Shown here in pieces: positions 8,998-18,151 of a stretch of 64,000 nt of DNA (position 1 is the first letter of the stretch; each line of letters opens with the position of its first letter). The DNA lies in assembly GCA_946479925.1 (NCBI GenBank), contig CAMLHK010000005.1:23255-87254 (forward strand), read 5' to 3'. The notes beneath the pieces were generated by a model. It did not search any database. It worked only from the letters and a program-made list of their open reading frames with translations, and had not been told where the DNA came from. Position numbers and translations under genes: made by a program. Source of the DNA: an uncultured Lactobacillus sp. Its GTDB lineage: Bacteria > Bacillota > Bacilli > Lactobacillales > Lactobacillaceae.

Positions 8998-10866
8998 ATG
9001 AATTTGGATAAAGCAGTGACAAATAAAAATGCAGAAATGAAGGGGCAGCGAACTACTACCTTATTTAGATTATTGAAGTTAATCGCAAATACTAGTCCTT
9101 GGATGCTTATTACATCTATCATCGCCATTATTTTGTCGGCAGGGGCTAACATAATTGGATCACTATTTATTGAGCGGTTAATTAATGTTTATATCATCCC
9201 TCTAACTAAACAAGCACATCCAAATTTTGGTCCACTTTGGCAAGCAATTGTGGTAATGTTTGGTTTTTATGCAATTGGTTTTATTTCTAGTTACCTGTTT
9301 GCCGTTTTAATGGCAGTTTTAGCTCAAAAAGTTCAGTATCGGGTACGTAATGAAATGTTTGAGCACATGGAAAAACTGCCAATTTCATATTTTGATGAAA
9401 ATGACTATGGCGATATCATGAGTCGTTATACAAACGATATTGATACATTAATGCAAATGATTTCCCAGTCAATTCCGCAATTTATGAACTCAACTTTAAA
9501 CATTGTCTTCGCGTTAGTGGCAATGTTTACTTTAAGCTGGCAGTTAACAATTTTTACTTTAGTAATGTTTGTGCTCTCACTGGGAATTGTGCGTTTCCTA
9601 ACTTCTCGTTCATCGCACTACTTCCAATTGCAACAAAAAGAACTTGGGCAAGTTAACGGCTATAACGAAGAAATGCTTAATGGACTGAAAGTTATCAAGG
9701 TCTTCAGTCATGAGCCAGAAGTTGAAGAGGAGTTTGAAACTTACAATCATGCCCTAGAAAATGCAGCTGGTAAGGCAAATACATACGCTACTGTCTTGTT
9801 CCCCATTATGGGTAACATGGGTAACTTACTTTATGTTTTAATTGCAGTTATTGGTGGTGCCGTTTCACTTAACCACCTCGCACCAATTTCATTGGGTGTG
9901 ATTGGTGCCTTCTTGCAGCTAGCAAAACAGTTCTCAATGCCAATTGCACAAATTTCGCAACAATTAAACTCAATCGTAATGGCTTTGGCTGGTGCTAAAC
10001 GAATTTTTGATTTGGAAGATGAACCGGTTGAAACTGATGATGGTGATGTAACTATCACTAAGGACCGCGACGTTAAGGGTGCATGGCACTGGAATGTTCC
10101 TCAAAAAGATGGATCTGTTAAGCAAGTAACTGTCAAAGGTCACATTGTATTTGATAATGTTAACTTTGGCTACTCACCAAATAAACAAATTTTGTATAAT
10201 ATTTCTCTTGATGCAAAACCAGGAATGAAAGTTGCACTTGTTGGTGAAACCGGAGCGGGTAAAACAACTATTTCCAATATGATTAATCGGTTTTATGAGA
10301 TTAATTCAGGAACAATTACCTACGATGGCATTCCAATTAGCAGAATCAAGAAGGATGACTTGCGTCATTCACTATCAATTGTTTTGCAGGAAACTCACCT
10401 GTTTACCGGAACTGTAATGGATAACATCAGATTTGGTAATATGGAAGCAAGTGATGATGATGTTTACCAAGCAGCGCATTTATCGCATGCTGATGAATTC
10501 ATCCATAATCTAGATGAAGGCTATAAGACTGTAATTGATGGTAATGGTGGAGATCTTTCTCAAGGTCAAATGCAGTTACTAAGTATTGCACGAGCAATGA
10601 TTGCTGATGAGCCAGTAATGATTCTGGATGAAGCAACTTCAAGCATTGATACTCAAACTGAGAAACTTGTTCAAGCCGGAATGGATAACCTTTTGGCTGG
10701 ACGAACTAGTTTTGTAATTGCACACCGGTTATCGACAATTGTTAACTCTGACTTGATTCTGGTTCTCGACCATGGTCACATTATTGAAGCTGGTAATCAT
10801 CAAGAACTATTGAAAGAAAAAGGCTATTACTACGAGTTATATACTGGTAAAAAAGAAATCGAATAG
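8998..10866 (+). CDS. Heterodimeric ABC exporter, catalytically intact subunit
   Basis: A 622-residue half-transporter starting just after the first subunit's stop (ATG 8998; a GTG at 8995 is also possible). Six membrane helices come first, then an insertion of about 40 residues before the ATPase domain (KDRDVKGAWHWNVPQKDG), as in BmrD/LmrD-type proteins. Walker A is GETGAGKTT, Walker B is MILDEATSSID with Glu, and the H-loop is IAHRLST with His. Its signature is altered to LSQGQMQ. Its own Walker motifs therefore pair with the intact SGGQ of the other subunit to form the one competent ATP site. It ends at a strong terminator. Confidence 0.88.
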   Translation: MNLDKAVTNKNAEMKGQRTTTLFRLLKLIANTSPWMLITSIIAIILSAGANIIGSLFIERLINVYIIPLTKQAHPNFGPLWQAIVVMFGFYAIGFISSYLFAVLMAVLAQKVQYRVRNEMFEHMEKLPISYFDENDYGDIMSRYTNDIDTLMQMISQSIPQFMNSTLNIVFALVAMFTLSWQLTIFTLVMFVLSLGIVRFLTSRSSHYFQLQQKELGQVNGYNEEMLNGLKVIKVFSHEPEVEEEFETYNHALENAAGKANTYATVLFPIMGNMGNLLYVLIAVIGGAVSLNHLAPISLGVIGAFLQLAKQFSMPIAQISQQLNSIVMALAGAKRIFDLEDEPVETDDGDVTITKDRDVKGAWHWNVPQKDGSVKQVTVKGHIVFDNVNFGYSPNKQILYNISLDAKPGMKVALVGETGAGKTTISNMINRFYEINSGTITYDGIPISRIKKDDLRHSLSIVLQETHLFTGTVMDNIRFGNMEASDDDVYQAAHLSHADEFIHNLDEGYKTVIDGNGGDLSQGQMQLLSIARAMIADEPVMILDEATSSIDTQTEKLVQAGMDNLLAGRTSFVIAHRLSTIVNSDLILVLDHGHIIEAGNHQELLKEKGYYYELYTGKKEIE

Positions 10867-10878
10867 TCTTAAATTAAG

Positions 10879-10916
10879 AAATCCTAATCTCTTATTAGAA
10901 GAGGTTGGGATTTTTT
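10879..10916 (+). terminator. Terminator of the ABC exporter pair
   Basis: AATCCTAATCTCTT / AAGAGGTTGGGATT (two G-T pairs) with a short loop and a T6 run. Confidence 0.85.
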
Positions 10917-10990
10917 GTGTGCTCATAAAAAGCGCTCAAATAAAGGAAATACCGCAAAGCAGATGTTTGGCTTAGAACACTTGTTTGTGT

Positions 10991-11022
10991 TATCATTATA
11001 CAAAGATAAAATTATAATGATA
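10991..11022. promoter_or_regulatory. Palindromic operator candidate upstream of the Opu-type importer
   Basis: A perfect 10-bp inverted repeat TATCATTATA / TATAATGATA separated by 12 bases, 61 bases before the permease start. It has no T-run, so it is not a terminator, and it lies where a promoter is expected. An osmotic regulator is a possible binder; the identity is inference only. Confidence 0.45.
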
Positions 11023-11082
11023 GGTTAAAAATACTATATTCAGCAATTAGCGTGGATGTAGGTAAATAAAAGGAAATTAGTG

Positions 11083-12609
11083 ATGAACCAAATACTTCAA
11101 ATTCTGAGCGAACGTAGGGGCGATTTGTGGGTAGCACTCTTACAGCACTTACAAATTTCGCTTGTTTCGCTATTGTTGGCGATGGTAATTGCCATGCCGC
11201 TTGCTTTTTGGGCAACGAAACACAAAAAAGTAGCGGAATTTCTCTTACAGGTGACTAGTATTTTACAAACGATTCCTTCGCTAGCCCTTTTAGGATTATT
11301 AATTCCACTTGTTGGAATTGGCACTATTCCAGCAGTGATTGCACTTGTTGTCTACGCATTACTGCCAATTTTTCAAAACACTTATATCGGCCTAACTGGA
11401 ATTGATCCGGCATTAGAAGAAGCTGCAAATGCCTTCGGCATGTCAAGGATGCAGAAGTTATGCAAGGTTGAGATACCGCTAGCTTTACCAACAATTATTT
11501 CTGGTATTCGAACTGCACTGGTGTTAATTGTTGGAACGGCGACAATGGCTGCATTAATTGGTGCGGGTGGTCTAGGTAGTTTTATTTTGCTGGGAATAGA
11601 TCGTAATAACACTGCTTTGATTATTATTGGCGCGGTTTGTTCAGGTGCACTGGCAATTTGCTTGAGCGCACTAATTAAATGGCTTGAGCATGCATCTGTG
11701 AAAAAGGCTTTAGGCGTTTTTGCAGTTTGTCTGTTTTTCCTAGCAGGCTCAGGTATTTATCAGGCTGTGGAGAATCACACGGAAACAATTACTATTGCAG
11801 GTAAACTTGGTTCAGAGCCAGAAATATTGATTAATATGTATAAGGAATTAATTGAAGATGGCGATGCACACGTTAAAGTTGTTTTGAAGCCGAATTTTGG
11901 TAAGACTACTTTTTTATATAGTGCACTTAAAAATAATAAAATTGATATTTATCCAGAATTTACCGGGACAATCTTAGAGACTTTTGCTAAAAAGCCAATT
12001 TCAACTTCCGGGCTTGACGAACAGCAAACTTATCAAAAAGCTCGGCAATTAATGAAGCAGCAAGACAAGTTAGCTTTGTTAAAGCCAATGGCGTACGACA
12101 ATACTTATGCGTTAGCAGTAAAAACCTCATTTATGAACAAATATCATCTGCATAAAATCAGCGATTTGGCACCAATTCAGTTCCAATTAAAAGGTGGAAT
12201 GACGATGGAATTCATTGATCGTAGTGATGGTTTTAAAGGAATTAAAAAGCGCTATGATCTTGACTTTCCGGTTAAATCAATGGAACCAGCACTACGTTAC
12301 CAAGCAATTCAACAAAATAAGGTCAATATTGTCGATGCTTATTCCACTGACAGTGAGCTACGGCAATATCATTTGAGTATTCTGCGGGATGATAAACATA
12401 ATTTTCCTATTTATCAGGGTGCGCCTTTAATGAGCTTGGATTTTGCCAATAACCATCCCAAGATTGTTCAAAGCCTAAACAAGCTTGCCGGTAAGATTAC
12501 TGAAAAAGAAATGCAGGAAATGAACTACGAAGTTAATGTAAAAAACGTTGATCCTGGCAAAGTTGCGCACCAATATTTGGTCAAGCATCATTTGATTAAG
12601 GAGAATTAA
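11083..12609 (+). CDS. Glycine betaine/choline-type ABC permease fused to substrate-binding domain
   Basis: A 508-residue fusion. Residues 1-205 are a BPD permease domain (about five to six helices, with the loop EEAANAFGMSRMQKLCKVEIPLALP). A further membrane segment near 210-230 anchors a C-terminal OpuAC-type substrate-binding domain (about 235-508, beginning TITIAGKLGSEPEILINMY). AAAGGA before ATG 11083 sets the start; an in-frame GTG precedes it. Known: OpuBC/ProWX fusions of this kind import quaternary ammonium osmolytes. The ATPase gene begins 2 bases after the stop. Substrate not determined. Confidence 0.9.
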   Translation: MNQILQILSERRGDLWVALLQHLQISLVSLLLAMVIAMPLAFWATKHKKVAEFLLQVTSILQTIPSLALLGLLIPLVGIGTIPAVIALVVYALLPIFQNTYIGLTGIDPALEEAANAFGMSRMQKLCKVEIPLALPTIISGIRTALVLIVGTATMAALIGAGGLGSFILLGIDRNNTALIIIGAVCSGALAICLSALIKWLEHASVKKALGVFAVCLFFLAGSGIYQAVENHTETITIAGKLGSEPEILINMYKELIEDGDAHVKVVLKPNFGKTTFLYSALKNNKIDIYPEFTGTILETFAKKPISTSGLDEQQTYQKARQLMKQQDKLALLKPMAYDNTYALAVKTSFMNKYHLHKISDLAPIQFQLKGGMTMEFIDRSDGFKGIKKRYDLDFPVKSMEPALRYQAIQQNKVNIVDAYSTDSELRQYHLSILRDDKHNFPIYQGAPLMSLDFANNHPKIVQSLNKLAGKITEKEMQEMNYEVNVKNVDPGKVAHQYLVKHHLIKEN

Positions 12610-12610
12610 G

Positions 12611-13591
12611 ATGACGGCAGCAATAAAATTTGAGCATGTAAAAAAATCTTTTGCCGATAAGTTAGTAATTAATGACCTTAATCTGGAAATTAAGCAGGGT
12701 GAATTGTTCGTCTTAGTTGGAAACTCAGGTAGTGGTAAAACAACAACAATTAAGATGATTAACCGATTGGAAGACCCTACGACCGGACAAGTACTGGTAA
12801 ATGAGCAACCAACTACTTCATATGATTTACAGAAATTGCGTTGGAATATTGGTTATGTTTTACAACAAATTGCATTATTTCCGAATATGACCGTTGCTCA
12901 AAACATCTCGCTAATTCCAGAAATTAAGGGCGAATGTCGGCCCAAGGATAAGAAGCAGGAAAAGAAAACTGAACAATTGTTAACCGAAGTAGGACTCGAT
13001 CCTAAAAGCTATTCTTCTCGCTATCCTAGTGAATTATCTGGTGGAGAGCAACAACGAATAGGCATTTTACGTGCGATTGCTTCTCAGCCGCCAATTGTTT
13101 TAATGGACGAACCGTTTAGTGCGCTTGATCCATTATCTCGAACTAATTTACAAGACTTAGTTATCGACCTACATGAAAATCTACATAACACAATTGTGTT
13201 TGTCACCCATGATATGAGCGAGGCACTTAAAATAGCAGATCGAATTGGAATCATGAAAGATGGTGAGCTGCTCCAAGTGGGTGAGCCCAATGAAATCTTG
13301 CGTCATCCGGCTAATCAATTCGTCCAAGACTTTTTCCGTGGCAGCTTGGGTAAGGATATCTACGAAACGCCTGTAAGGCAAGCAATCTTCTTCAATCGAC
13401 TGGCTGAAGATCATGGACAAGAAAGCGAGCAGCTTCCAACAATCAGCGTTGATGAAAAGTTGGCTAAAGTGCTCAGCCTTTTATGTAATGCCGAAAAAGT
13501 TGCGGTTCAGGATCATGATGGTAAATTTATTGGCTTTCTTGACCGGCAATGGGTAATTAAATACTTGAATGGAATAAATGATTTTAGCTAA
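12611..13591 (+). CDS. Osmolyte ABC importer ATP-binding protein
   Basis: A 326-residue ATPase with Walker A GNSGSGKTT, Q-loop YVLQQIALFPNMTV, signature LSGGEQQR, Walker B VLMDEPFSALD and H-loop FVTHDMSEA, which is typical of OpuCA/ProV proteins. After about residue 240 comes a short regulatory tail with one CBS-like unit (GKFIGFLDRQWVIKYL); full-size relatives have two CBS modules, so this one is shortened. It powers the adjacent permease/binding-protein fusion. The terminator follows at once. Confidence 0.9.
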   Translation: MTAAIKFEHVKKSFADKLVINDLNLEIKQGELFVLVGNSGSGKTTTIKMINRLEDPTTGQVLVNEQPTTSYDLQKLRWNIGYVLQQIALFPNMTVAQNISLIPEIKGECRPKDKKQEKKTEQLLTEVGLDPKSYSSRYPSELSGGEQQRIGILRAIASQPPIVLMDEPFSALDPLSRTNLQDLVIDLHENLHNTIVFVTHDMSEALKIADRIGIMKDGELLQVGEPNEILRHPANQFVQDFFRGSLGKDIYETPVRQAIFFNRLAEDHGQESEQLPTISVDEKLAKVLSLLCNAEKVAVQDHDGKFIGFLDRQWVIKYLNGINDFS

Positions 13592-13618
13592 AAGTTGGGC
13601 CAAGTGCCCAGCTTTTTT
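13592..13618 (+). terminator. Terminator of the osmolyte importer operon
   Basis: AGTTGGGC / GCCCAGCT with a 5-nt loop, then T6. Confidence 0.9.
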
Positions 13619-13756
13619 AACAAAAAGATAAGTTATGTGTGAATGCTAGGTGATTGTAACAAAATTAGCTAAAATATGAATTATAGAGTCTGCTACACTA
13701 TAAGTGGTAGAGATTATTCACAATAATTAATAAATAAAAAGAAGGGACAAAGCCCT

Positions 13757-14443
13757 ATGAAAATTTTGGTAGTCGATGACGATAAAGAAATTGTTGAATT
13801 ATTGAGTATTTATCTAAAGAATGAAGGTTATACTCCGGTTATAGCATATAGTGGTAAAGAAGCTATCACTAAATTAACTACTACACCTGATATTTCGTTA
13901 ATGATTTTGGACGTAATGATGCCAAGTATGAGCGGAATTGATGTAATTAAAGAAGTTCGAAAGGACTCTGATATTCCAATTATTATTGTGTCAGCTAAAA
14001 CCGGCGACATGGATAAAATTCAAGGCCTAATTACTGGTGCTGATGACTACGTTTCAAAGCCATTTAATCCGCTTGAAGTAATGGCTCGGGTACGTTCACT
14101 TTTACGTCGGAGTCAAAAGCAAGTTAAGGATGATGAACCAGATGTTTTGGAAATCGGGCCGCTAGTTATTAACCGTGATTCACACGAAGTAAAAACAATT
14201 GATGGCAAAGATATTCAGTTAACAGCATTGGAATTTGGCATTTTGTATTTACTTGCTAGTCATCCAAATCGTGTTTTTTCTGCTGACGAAATTTTCGAAC
14301 GAGTATGGCAACAGGAATCTATTGTCTCGGCCAAGACTGTAATGGTCCACGTTTCGCATTTGCGTGACAAAATCCAGAAAGCTACTGGCGGCGAAGACGT
14401 TATCCAGACTGTCTGGGGTGTAGGTTATAAGGTTGAGGCCTAA
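13757..14443 (+). CDS. OmpR/PhoB-family response regulator
   Basis: A 228-residue regulator. The receiver domain (1-118) has the acidic pocket VVDDDKE, phospho-acceptor Asp in LMILDVMMP, the switch Ser in IIIVSAKTG and Lys in YVSKPF. The C-terminal winged helix (about 130-228) carries LTALEFGILYLLASHP and VGYKVEA. GAAGGGA precedes the ATG. It is followed by its kinase after 6 bases. It resembles VanR-type regulators. Targets are unknown; the downstream wall genes murE-racD are possible ones (inference). Confidence 0.9.
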   Translation: MKILVVDDDKEIVELLSIYLKNEGYTPVIAYSGKEAITKLTTTPDISLMILDVMMPSMSGIDVIKEVRKDSDIPIIIVSAKTGDMDKIQGLITGADDYVSKPFNPLEVMARVRSLLRRSQKQVKDDEPDVLEIGPLVINRDSHEVKTIDGKDIQLTALEFGILYLLASHPNRVFSADEIFERVWQQESIVSAKTVMVHVSHLRDKIQKATGGEDVIQTVWGVGYKVEA

Positions 14444-14449
14444 ATAAAA

Positions 14450-15604
14450 ATGAATAAAGAACATGTCAAGTTAACAGCTACGGAAAAAAGTGAACTGTTT
14501 GCTGAAGGCGTGATTACAATTGTGCTACTCTTGTTGCTCAATTTATCCATTGTTATTTTGATTAATTTGACGATTTTGCAAAATAAGAACTTAGTAAACG
14601 GTATTTATTTTTTGAAAAAAACAATTACGTTTGCTGGAGGCCGACACCTATGGTCCTGGCAAAATACGTTTTTAGTCATGATGGGCGTCGGCGATTTGAT
14701 TGTCTTATATTGGCGTTTAATTAGACGTTATCATCAAATGCAGTTGCGCCATGTTATTTCAGAGCTGCACTATATTGCTCAAGGTCACTTTGACCATACT
14801 ATTTCGTTTAAAGTAAAAACCGATTTACAGAAGGTGATTGATTCAATCAATTCTTTAGTTGACAGTACTGTAAATGCAATTAATGAAGAAAGGGCAATTG
14901 AGCAATCAAAAGATGAATTAATTAGCAACGTCTCGCATGATATTAGGACGCCATTAACATCAATTATCGGTTATCTTGGCTTGCTTAAATCTGGTGTGGA
15001 CGATCCTGAAGAACAGCAACGCTACCTTAACATTGCGTATTCTAAAGCAGAACAAATGAAGTCACTTGCACATGATTTGCTTGAATATACAACGCTAAAA
15101 TCTACTAATACTAGTTTAAACCTGACTTCCCTGCATATTTTTTCAATGCTTGAACAGGTAGCGGCTGGTTTTGAATTTGAAGCAGATGAAAAAGGGGTTG
15201 TTTTTAACATTGAAACAAGACCCAAAGACTTGACGATTCAAGCTGACCCAGAAAAATTAGTGCGTGTGTATAATAATTTGATTACTAATGCCTTGAAATA
15301 TGGTACCGGTGCTACCCAAATAAACTTGATTGCTAATTTAGTTAATAATAATGAGGTTGAATTACGAGTAGAAAATAACGGTGAGCGCATTCCAAAGGAC
15401 TCTTTAAAGAAAATCTTTGAGCGTTTTTATCGTATGGAAGGCTCGCGGAATACTCAAACTGGAGGAACTGGACTTGGCTTAGCTATTACCAAGAGCATAG
15501 TCGACTTGCACCGTGGCAAGATTCGCTGTGAATCCGACGATAAGTGGACACGTTTTATCATTTGTTTGCCATTAGACCCAAAGAACACAAAATCTCTAGC
15601 CTAG
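14450..15604 (+). CDS. Membrane sensor histidine kinase
   Basis: A 384-residue kinase with two membrane segments (about 18-43 and 68-86) enclosing a short extracellular loop, then a HAMP-like linker. The H-box is NVSHDIRTPLTSIIGYL, the N-box NNLITNALKYG and the G-box GGTGLGLAITKSIV. Cognate partner of the preceding response regulator. The short extracellular loop suggests sensing in or at the membrane, as in VanS-like or cell-envelope stress kinases. The signal is unknown. Confidence 0.9.
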   Translation: MNKEHVKLTATEKSELFAEGVITIVLLLLLNLSIVILINLTILQNKNLVNGIYFLKKTITFAGGRHLWSWQNTFLVMMGVGDLIVLYWRLIRRYHQMQLRHVISELHYIAQGHFDHTISFKVKTDLQKVIDSINSLVDSTVNAINEERAIEQSKDELISNVSHDIRTPLTSIIGYLGLLKSGVDDPEEQQRYLNIAYSKAEQMKSLAHDLLEYTTLKSTNTSLNLTSLHIFSMLEQVAAGFEFEADEKGVVFNIETRPKDLTIQADPEKLVRVYNNLITNALKYGTGATQINLIANLVNNNEVELRVENNGERIPKDSLKKIFERFYRMEGSRNTQTGGTGLGLAITKSIVDLHRGKIRCESDDKWTRFIICLPLDPKNTKSLA

Positions 15605-15647
15605 CTGTGTTATAATTTTGACTAGATAACAAATAGAGGGGTATAGC

Positions 15648-17216
15648 ATGAGTATTTCTTTAAATACCTGTATTTTAATATTAAAAGAACATCACTTACT
15701 TAAATCGAGCGCAGTTCAAGATACTGTTATGACCAAAATGGAATATGTGTCATACGATTCACGTGATATTAAAACCAACACCTTGTTTTTCTGTAAAGGT
15801 GCCGGTTTTAGACCAACTTATTTATCAATGGCAAAAGATAATGGTGCTAATTGTTATGTGGCTGAACAGCCCTACCCAGAAGGTAAAGGGATGCACGCAC
15901 TGATTGTTCGCGATGTTTCAAAGGCAATGGCATTGCTATCTGCGGCATTTTTCCGTTTTCCACAAGATGATTTGTATGTAATTGCAATTACTGGAACTAA
16001 GGGCAAGACAACAACCTCTTACTTTTTAAAGGGGATGCTAGATCAAGTTAATGGTGGACGTACTGCATTAATTTCTTCTGTTAACAATGTCGTTGGTCAA
16101 AAGCCAGAAGATACTTTTAAGTCGAGTTTAACTACACCGGAGTCGCTTGATTTGTTCCGTGATATGCGTGAAGCAGTTGATAACGGAATGACTCATTTGG
16201 TAATGGAAGTTTCTAGTCAGGCTTATAAGCGTAACCGTGTCTTTGGCTTAACTTATGATTTAGGCTTCTTTTTGAACATTTCGCCTGATCATATTGGACC
16301 AAATGAACACCCAAACTTTGCGGATTATCTGCATTGTAAGTTACAGCTGTTGGTTAATGCGCGCAAGTGTATTATCAATGCGCAAACAGCCCACTTTGAT
16401 GAAGTCTACGCAGCAGCTACAACGACAACAGATCCCGATAGTATTTACTTATTTGCGGATGAAAAGTTCACCAATCCGAGCTTAAAGCAAACAATTGACT
16501 TCCGCTTTTCTACGGAAGAACTTGATATGGCTCGTACGAAGTTCCAAGTTCTTTGTGTTAGTGACAAGGCAAAGCAGCTTAAGATAGCTGGTGATTATCA
16601 GTTGAAGATGCTTGGTGATTTTAACGAGTCCAACGGAACTGCAGCAGTTATTGGTGCAGGCTTGGCAGGTATGGAACATGATCCTGCTGCCAAAGGTATA
16701 AGTCAAGTATCTGTTCCCGGAAGAATGCAAACTGAAGTTACTAAGGATCATGGTGTGGTAGTTGTTGACTATGCTCATAATGAAGCATCAATGATGGCTT
16801 TAATGGGCTTCATGCAACGCGAATTTGATAATCCAAAAATCATAGTGGTAGTCGGTGCACCTGGTGATAAGGGGATTTCCCGACGTCCGGGTTTTAGTAA
16901 GAGCTTGAATGCATATGCTGACAAGGCCTTTTTGACAACTGATGATCCAGGCTTTGAAGATCCAATGGAGATCTGCCAGGAAATTGACGCGGGAATTGAC
17001 CACTCTAAAGTTGATGTCACAATCGAATTAGATCGACAAAAAGCAATTTATGATGCAATTAGTATGTCAAAAAATGGTGACGTTGTTCTAATCTGTGGTA
17101 AGGGTGAAGATGGCTTCCAAAAGGTTCGCGGAGTCAATACACCTTACCCTTCTGATATCAATGTAGCCCAGCAAATGATTAATGAGCTGGAAGGACAGAA
17201 CGAGCACTTTAAATAG
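15648..17216 (+). CDS. murE: UDP-MurNAc-tripeptide synthetase MurE (probably L-lysine-adding)
   Basis: A 522-residue Mur ligase with the ATP motif ITGTKGKTTTS, the substrate-binding HXN-type stretch, and a C-terminal domain with TTDDPGFEDP at the amino-acid-recognition motif. Diaminopimelate-adding enzymes carry DNPR here, so a lysine-type enzyme is inferred. It adds the third residue to UDP-MurNAc-L-Ala-D-Glu in the cytoplasm. An AGAGGGG site precedes the ATG. It is paired with racD 15 bases on. Confidence 0.9.
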   Translation: MSISLNTCILILKEHHLLKSSAVQDTVMTKMEYVSYDSRDIKTNTLFFCKGAGFRPTYLSMAKDNGANCYVAEQPYPEGKGMHALIVRDVSKAMALLSAAFFRFPQDDLYVIAITGTKGKTTTSYFLKGMLDQVNGGRTALISSVNNVVGQKPEDTFKSSLTTPESLDLFRDMREAVDNGMTHLVMEVSSQAYKRNRVFGLTYDLGFFLNISPDHIGPNEHPNFADYLHCKLQLLVNARKCIINAQTAHFDEVYAAATTTTDPDSIYLFADEKFTNPSLKQTIDFRFSTEELDMARTKFQVLCVSDKAKQLKIAGDYQLKMLGDFNESNGTAAVIGAGLAGMEHDPAAKGISQVSVPGRMQTEVTKDHGVVVVDYAHNEASMMALMGFMQREFDNPKIIVVVGAPGDKGISRRPGFSKSLNAYADKAFLTTDDPGFEDPMEICQEIDAGIDHSKVDVTIELDRQKAIYDAISMSKNGDVVLICGKGEDGFQKVRGVNTPYPSDINVAQQMINELEGQNEHFK

Positions 17217-17231
17217 TGAGAAAAGCGCAAA

Positions 17232-17978
17232 ATGAGAAACTTTTTTACAATTCTTGGTGGTATGGGGACAATTGCAACTGAAAGTCTTGCAAGACAACTT
17301 AACCACCGAATTAAAATCACTAAAGACCAAGACTATTTAAATTATGTTTTGGTTAATGACGCCCAAGTACCTGATCGAACAGCATATATTAAAGACCATT
17401 CCAAACCTAACTTTTTCATCAATTTGCGTGAAGATGTTTTACAACAGGCGCAATTAGGTCCAGATTTCTTTATCATGCCGTGTAATACAGCACACTATTT
17501 TTATGATGACCTTGCTGGTCTAACCGATGTCCCTTTTTTGCATATGATGCGGATCGCGGTGCACCGGTTTGTTGAAGAATATCCTAATGAGCAGAAAATT
17601 GGTGTAATTGCGACTGAGGGATCAATTTATGACCATTTATATGTTGACGAAATTACGGCAGTTGGCCGTCAGGCAGAACTGGGTGGTCCTGAAATTCAGC
17701 CGATGGTTACTGAACTGATTTATACTAACATCAAGCAAAAGGGTGTAGTGGACTCAGAACTATATCATAGTATTTTGCGTAAGATGCATGATGAGTACGG
17801 CTGTAACGTTATTTTGTTAGGCTGTACCGAGCTTTCTTTAGCCCAAGAAAAAGCCCCTGATCATCCTTATAAGGTGATTGACCCACAATCAATCATTGCT
17901 GATGTAGCGATTGAGTTAGAATTGAAAATTCGTGCAGGGATGGATCCTAAAGAAGCTGTAAAGAAGTACTTATATTAA
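17232..17978 (+). CDS. racD: Aspartate racemase
   Basis: A 248-residue Asp/Glu racemase-family protein with both catalytic cysteines visible: MPCNTAHYF (about residue 84) and LLGCTELSL (about residue 197). The N-terminus is ILGGMGTIATESL. Known: in lactic acid bacteria with a Lys-D-Asp cross-bridge, RacD makes D-aspartate for the bridge. The position directly after murE, in the same transcript and before a strong terminator, supports aspartate as substrate over glutamate, because MurI-type glutamate racemases are longer and carry other motifs. Confidence 0.85.
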   Translation: MRNFFTILGGMGTIATESLARQLNHRIKITKDQDYLNYVLVNDAQVPDRTAYIKDHSKPNFFINLREDVLQQAQLGPDFFIMPCNTAHYFYDDLAGLTDVPFLHMMRIAVHRFVEEYPNEQKIGVIATEGSIYDHLYVDEITAVGRQAELGGPEIQPMVTELIYTNIKQKGVVDSELYHSILRKMHDEYGCNVILLGCTELSLAQEKAPDHPYKVIDPQSIIADVAIELELKIRAGMDPKEAVKKYLY

Positions 17979-17980
17979 AA

Positions 17981-18015
17981 AAGTTTCACTTGCTATTGTG
18001 AGTGAAACTTTTTTT
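17981..18015 (+). terminator. Terminator of murE-racD
   Basis: AAGTTTCACT / AGTGAAACTT with a 10-nt loop and a T7 run. Confidence 0.9.
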
Positions 18016-18071
18016 AGTATGTAATTGATATTTTGGTTATTAGAAGACAAAAAATATTGCGGGGGAGAAAG

Positions 18072-18098
18072 ATGATTGCAATCATTTTTTTGATTTGA
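18072..18098 (+). CDS. Possible 8-residue hydrophobic peptide ORF
   Basis: GGGGGAGAAAG stands immediately before ATG, giving MIAIIFLI and stop. The ribosome binding site is strong for such a short frame. It lies between two terminators and overlaps a small hairpin (ATGAT / ATCAT plus a T-run), so it may be chance. Confidence 0.2.
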   Translation: MIAIIFLI

Positions 18099-18107
18099 AA
18101 CAAAAAT

Positions 18108-18141
18108 AAAAGCTCTGAAAGTATTATTCCAGAGCTTTTAT
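18108..18141 (-). terminator. Terminator of the minus-strand ABC importer operon
   Basis: AAAAGCTCTG / CAGAGCTTTT inverted repeat, 10 bases past the ATPase stop, with a T-rich run on the minus strand. Confidence 0.85.
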
Positions 18142-18151
18142 TTTAGAATTT

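Noticed and set aside
18000-18100. ATGAT/ATCAT hairpin with T-run as a third terminator
   Set aside because: Five-bp stem only; the stronger stems at 17981 and 18108 already end both operons.
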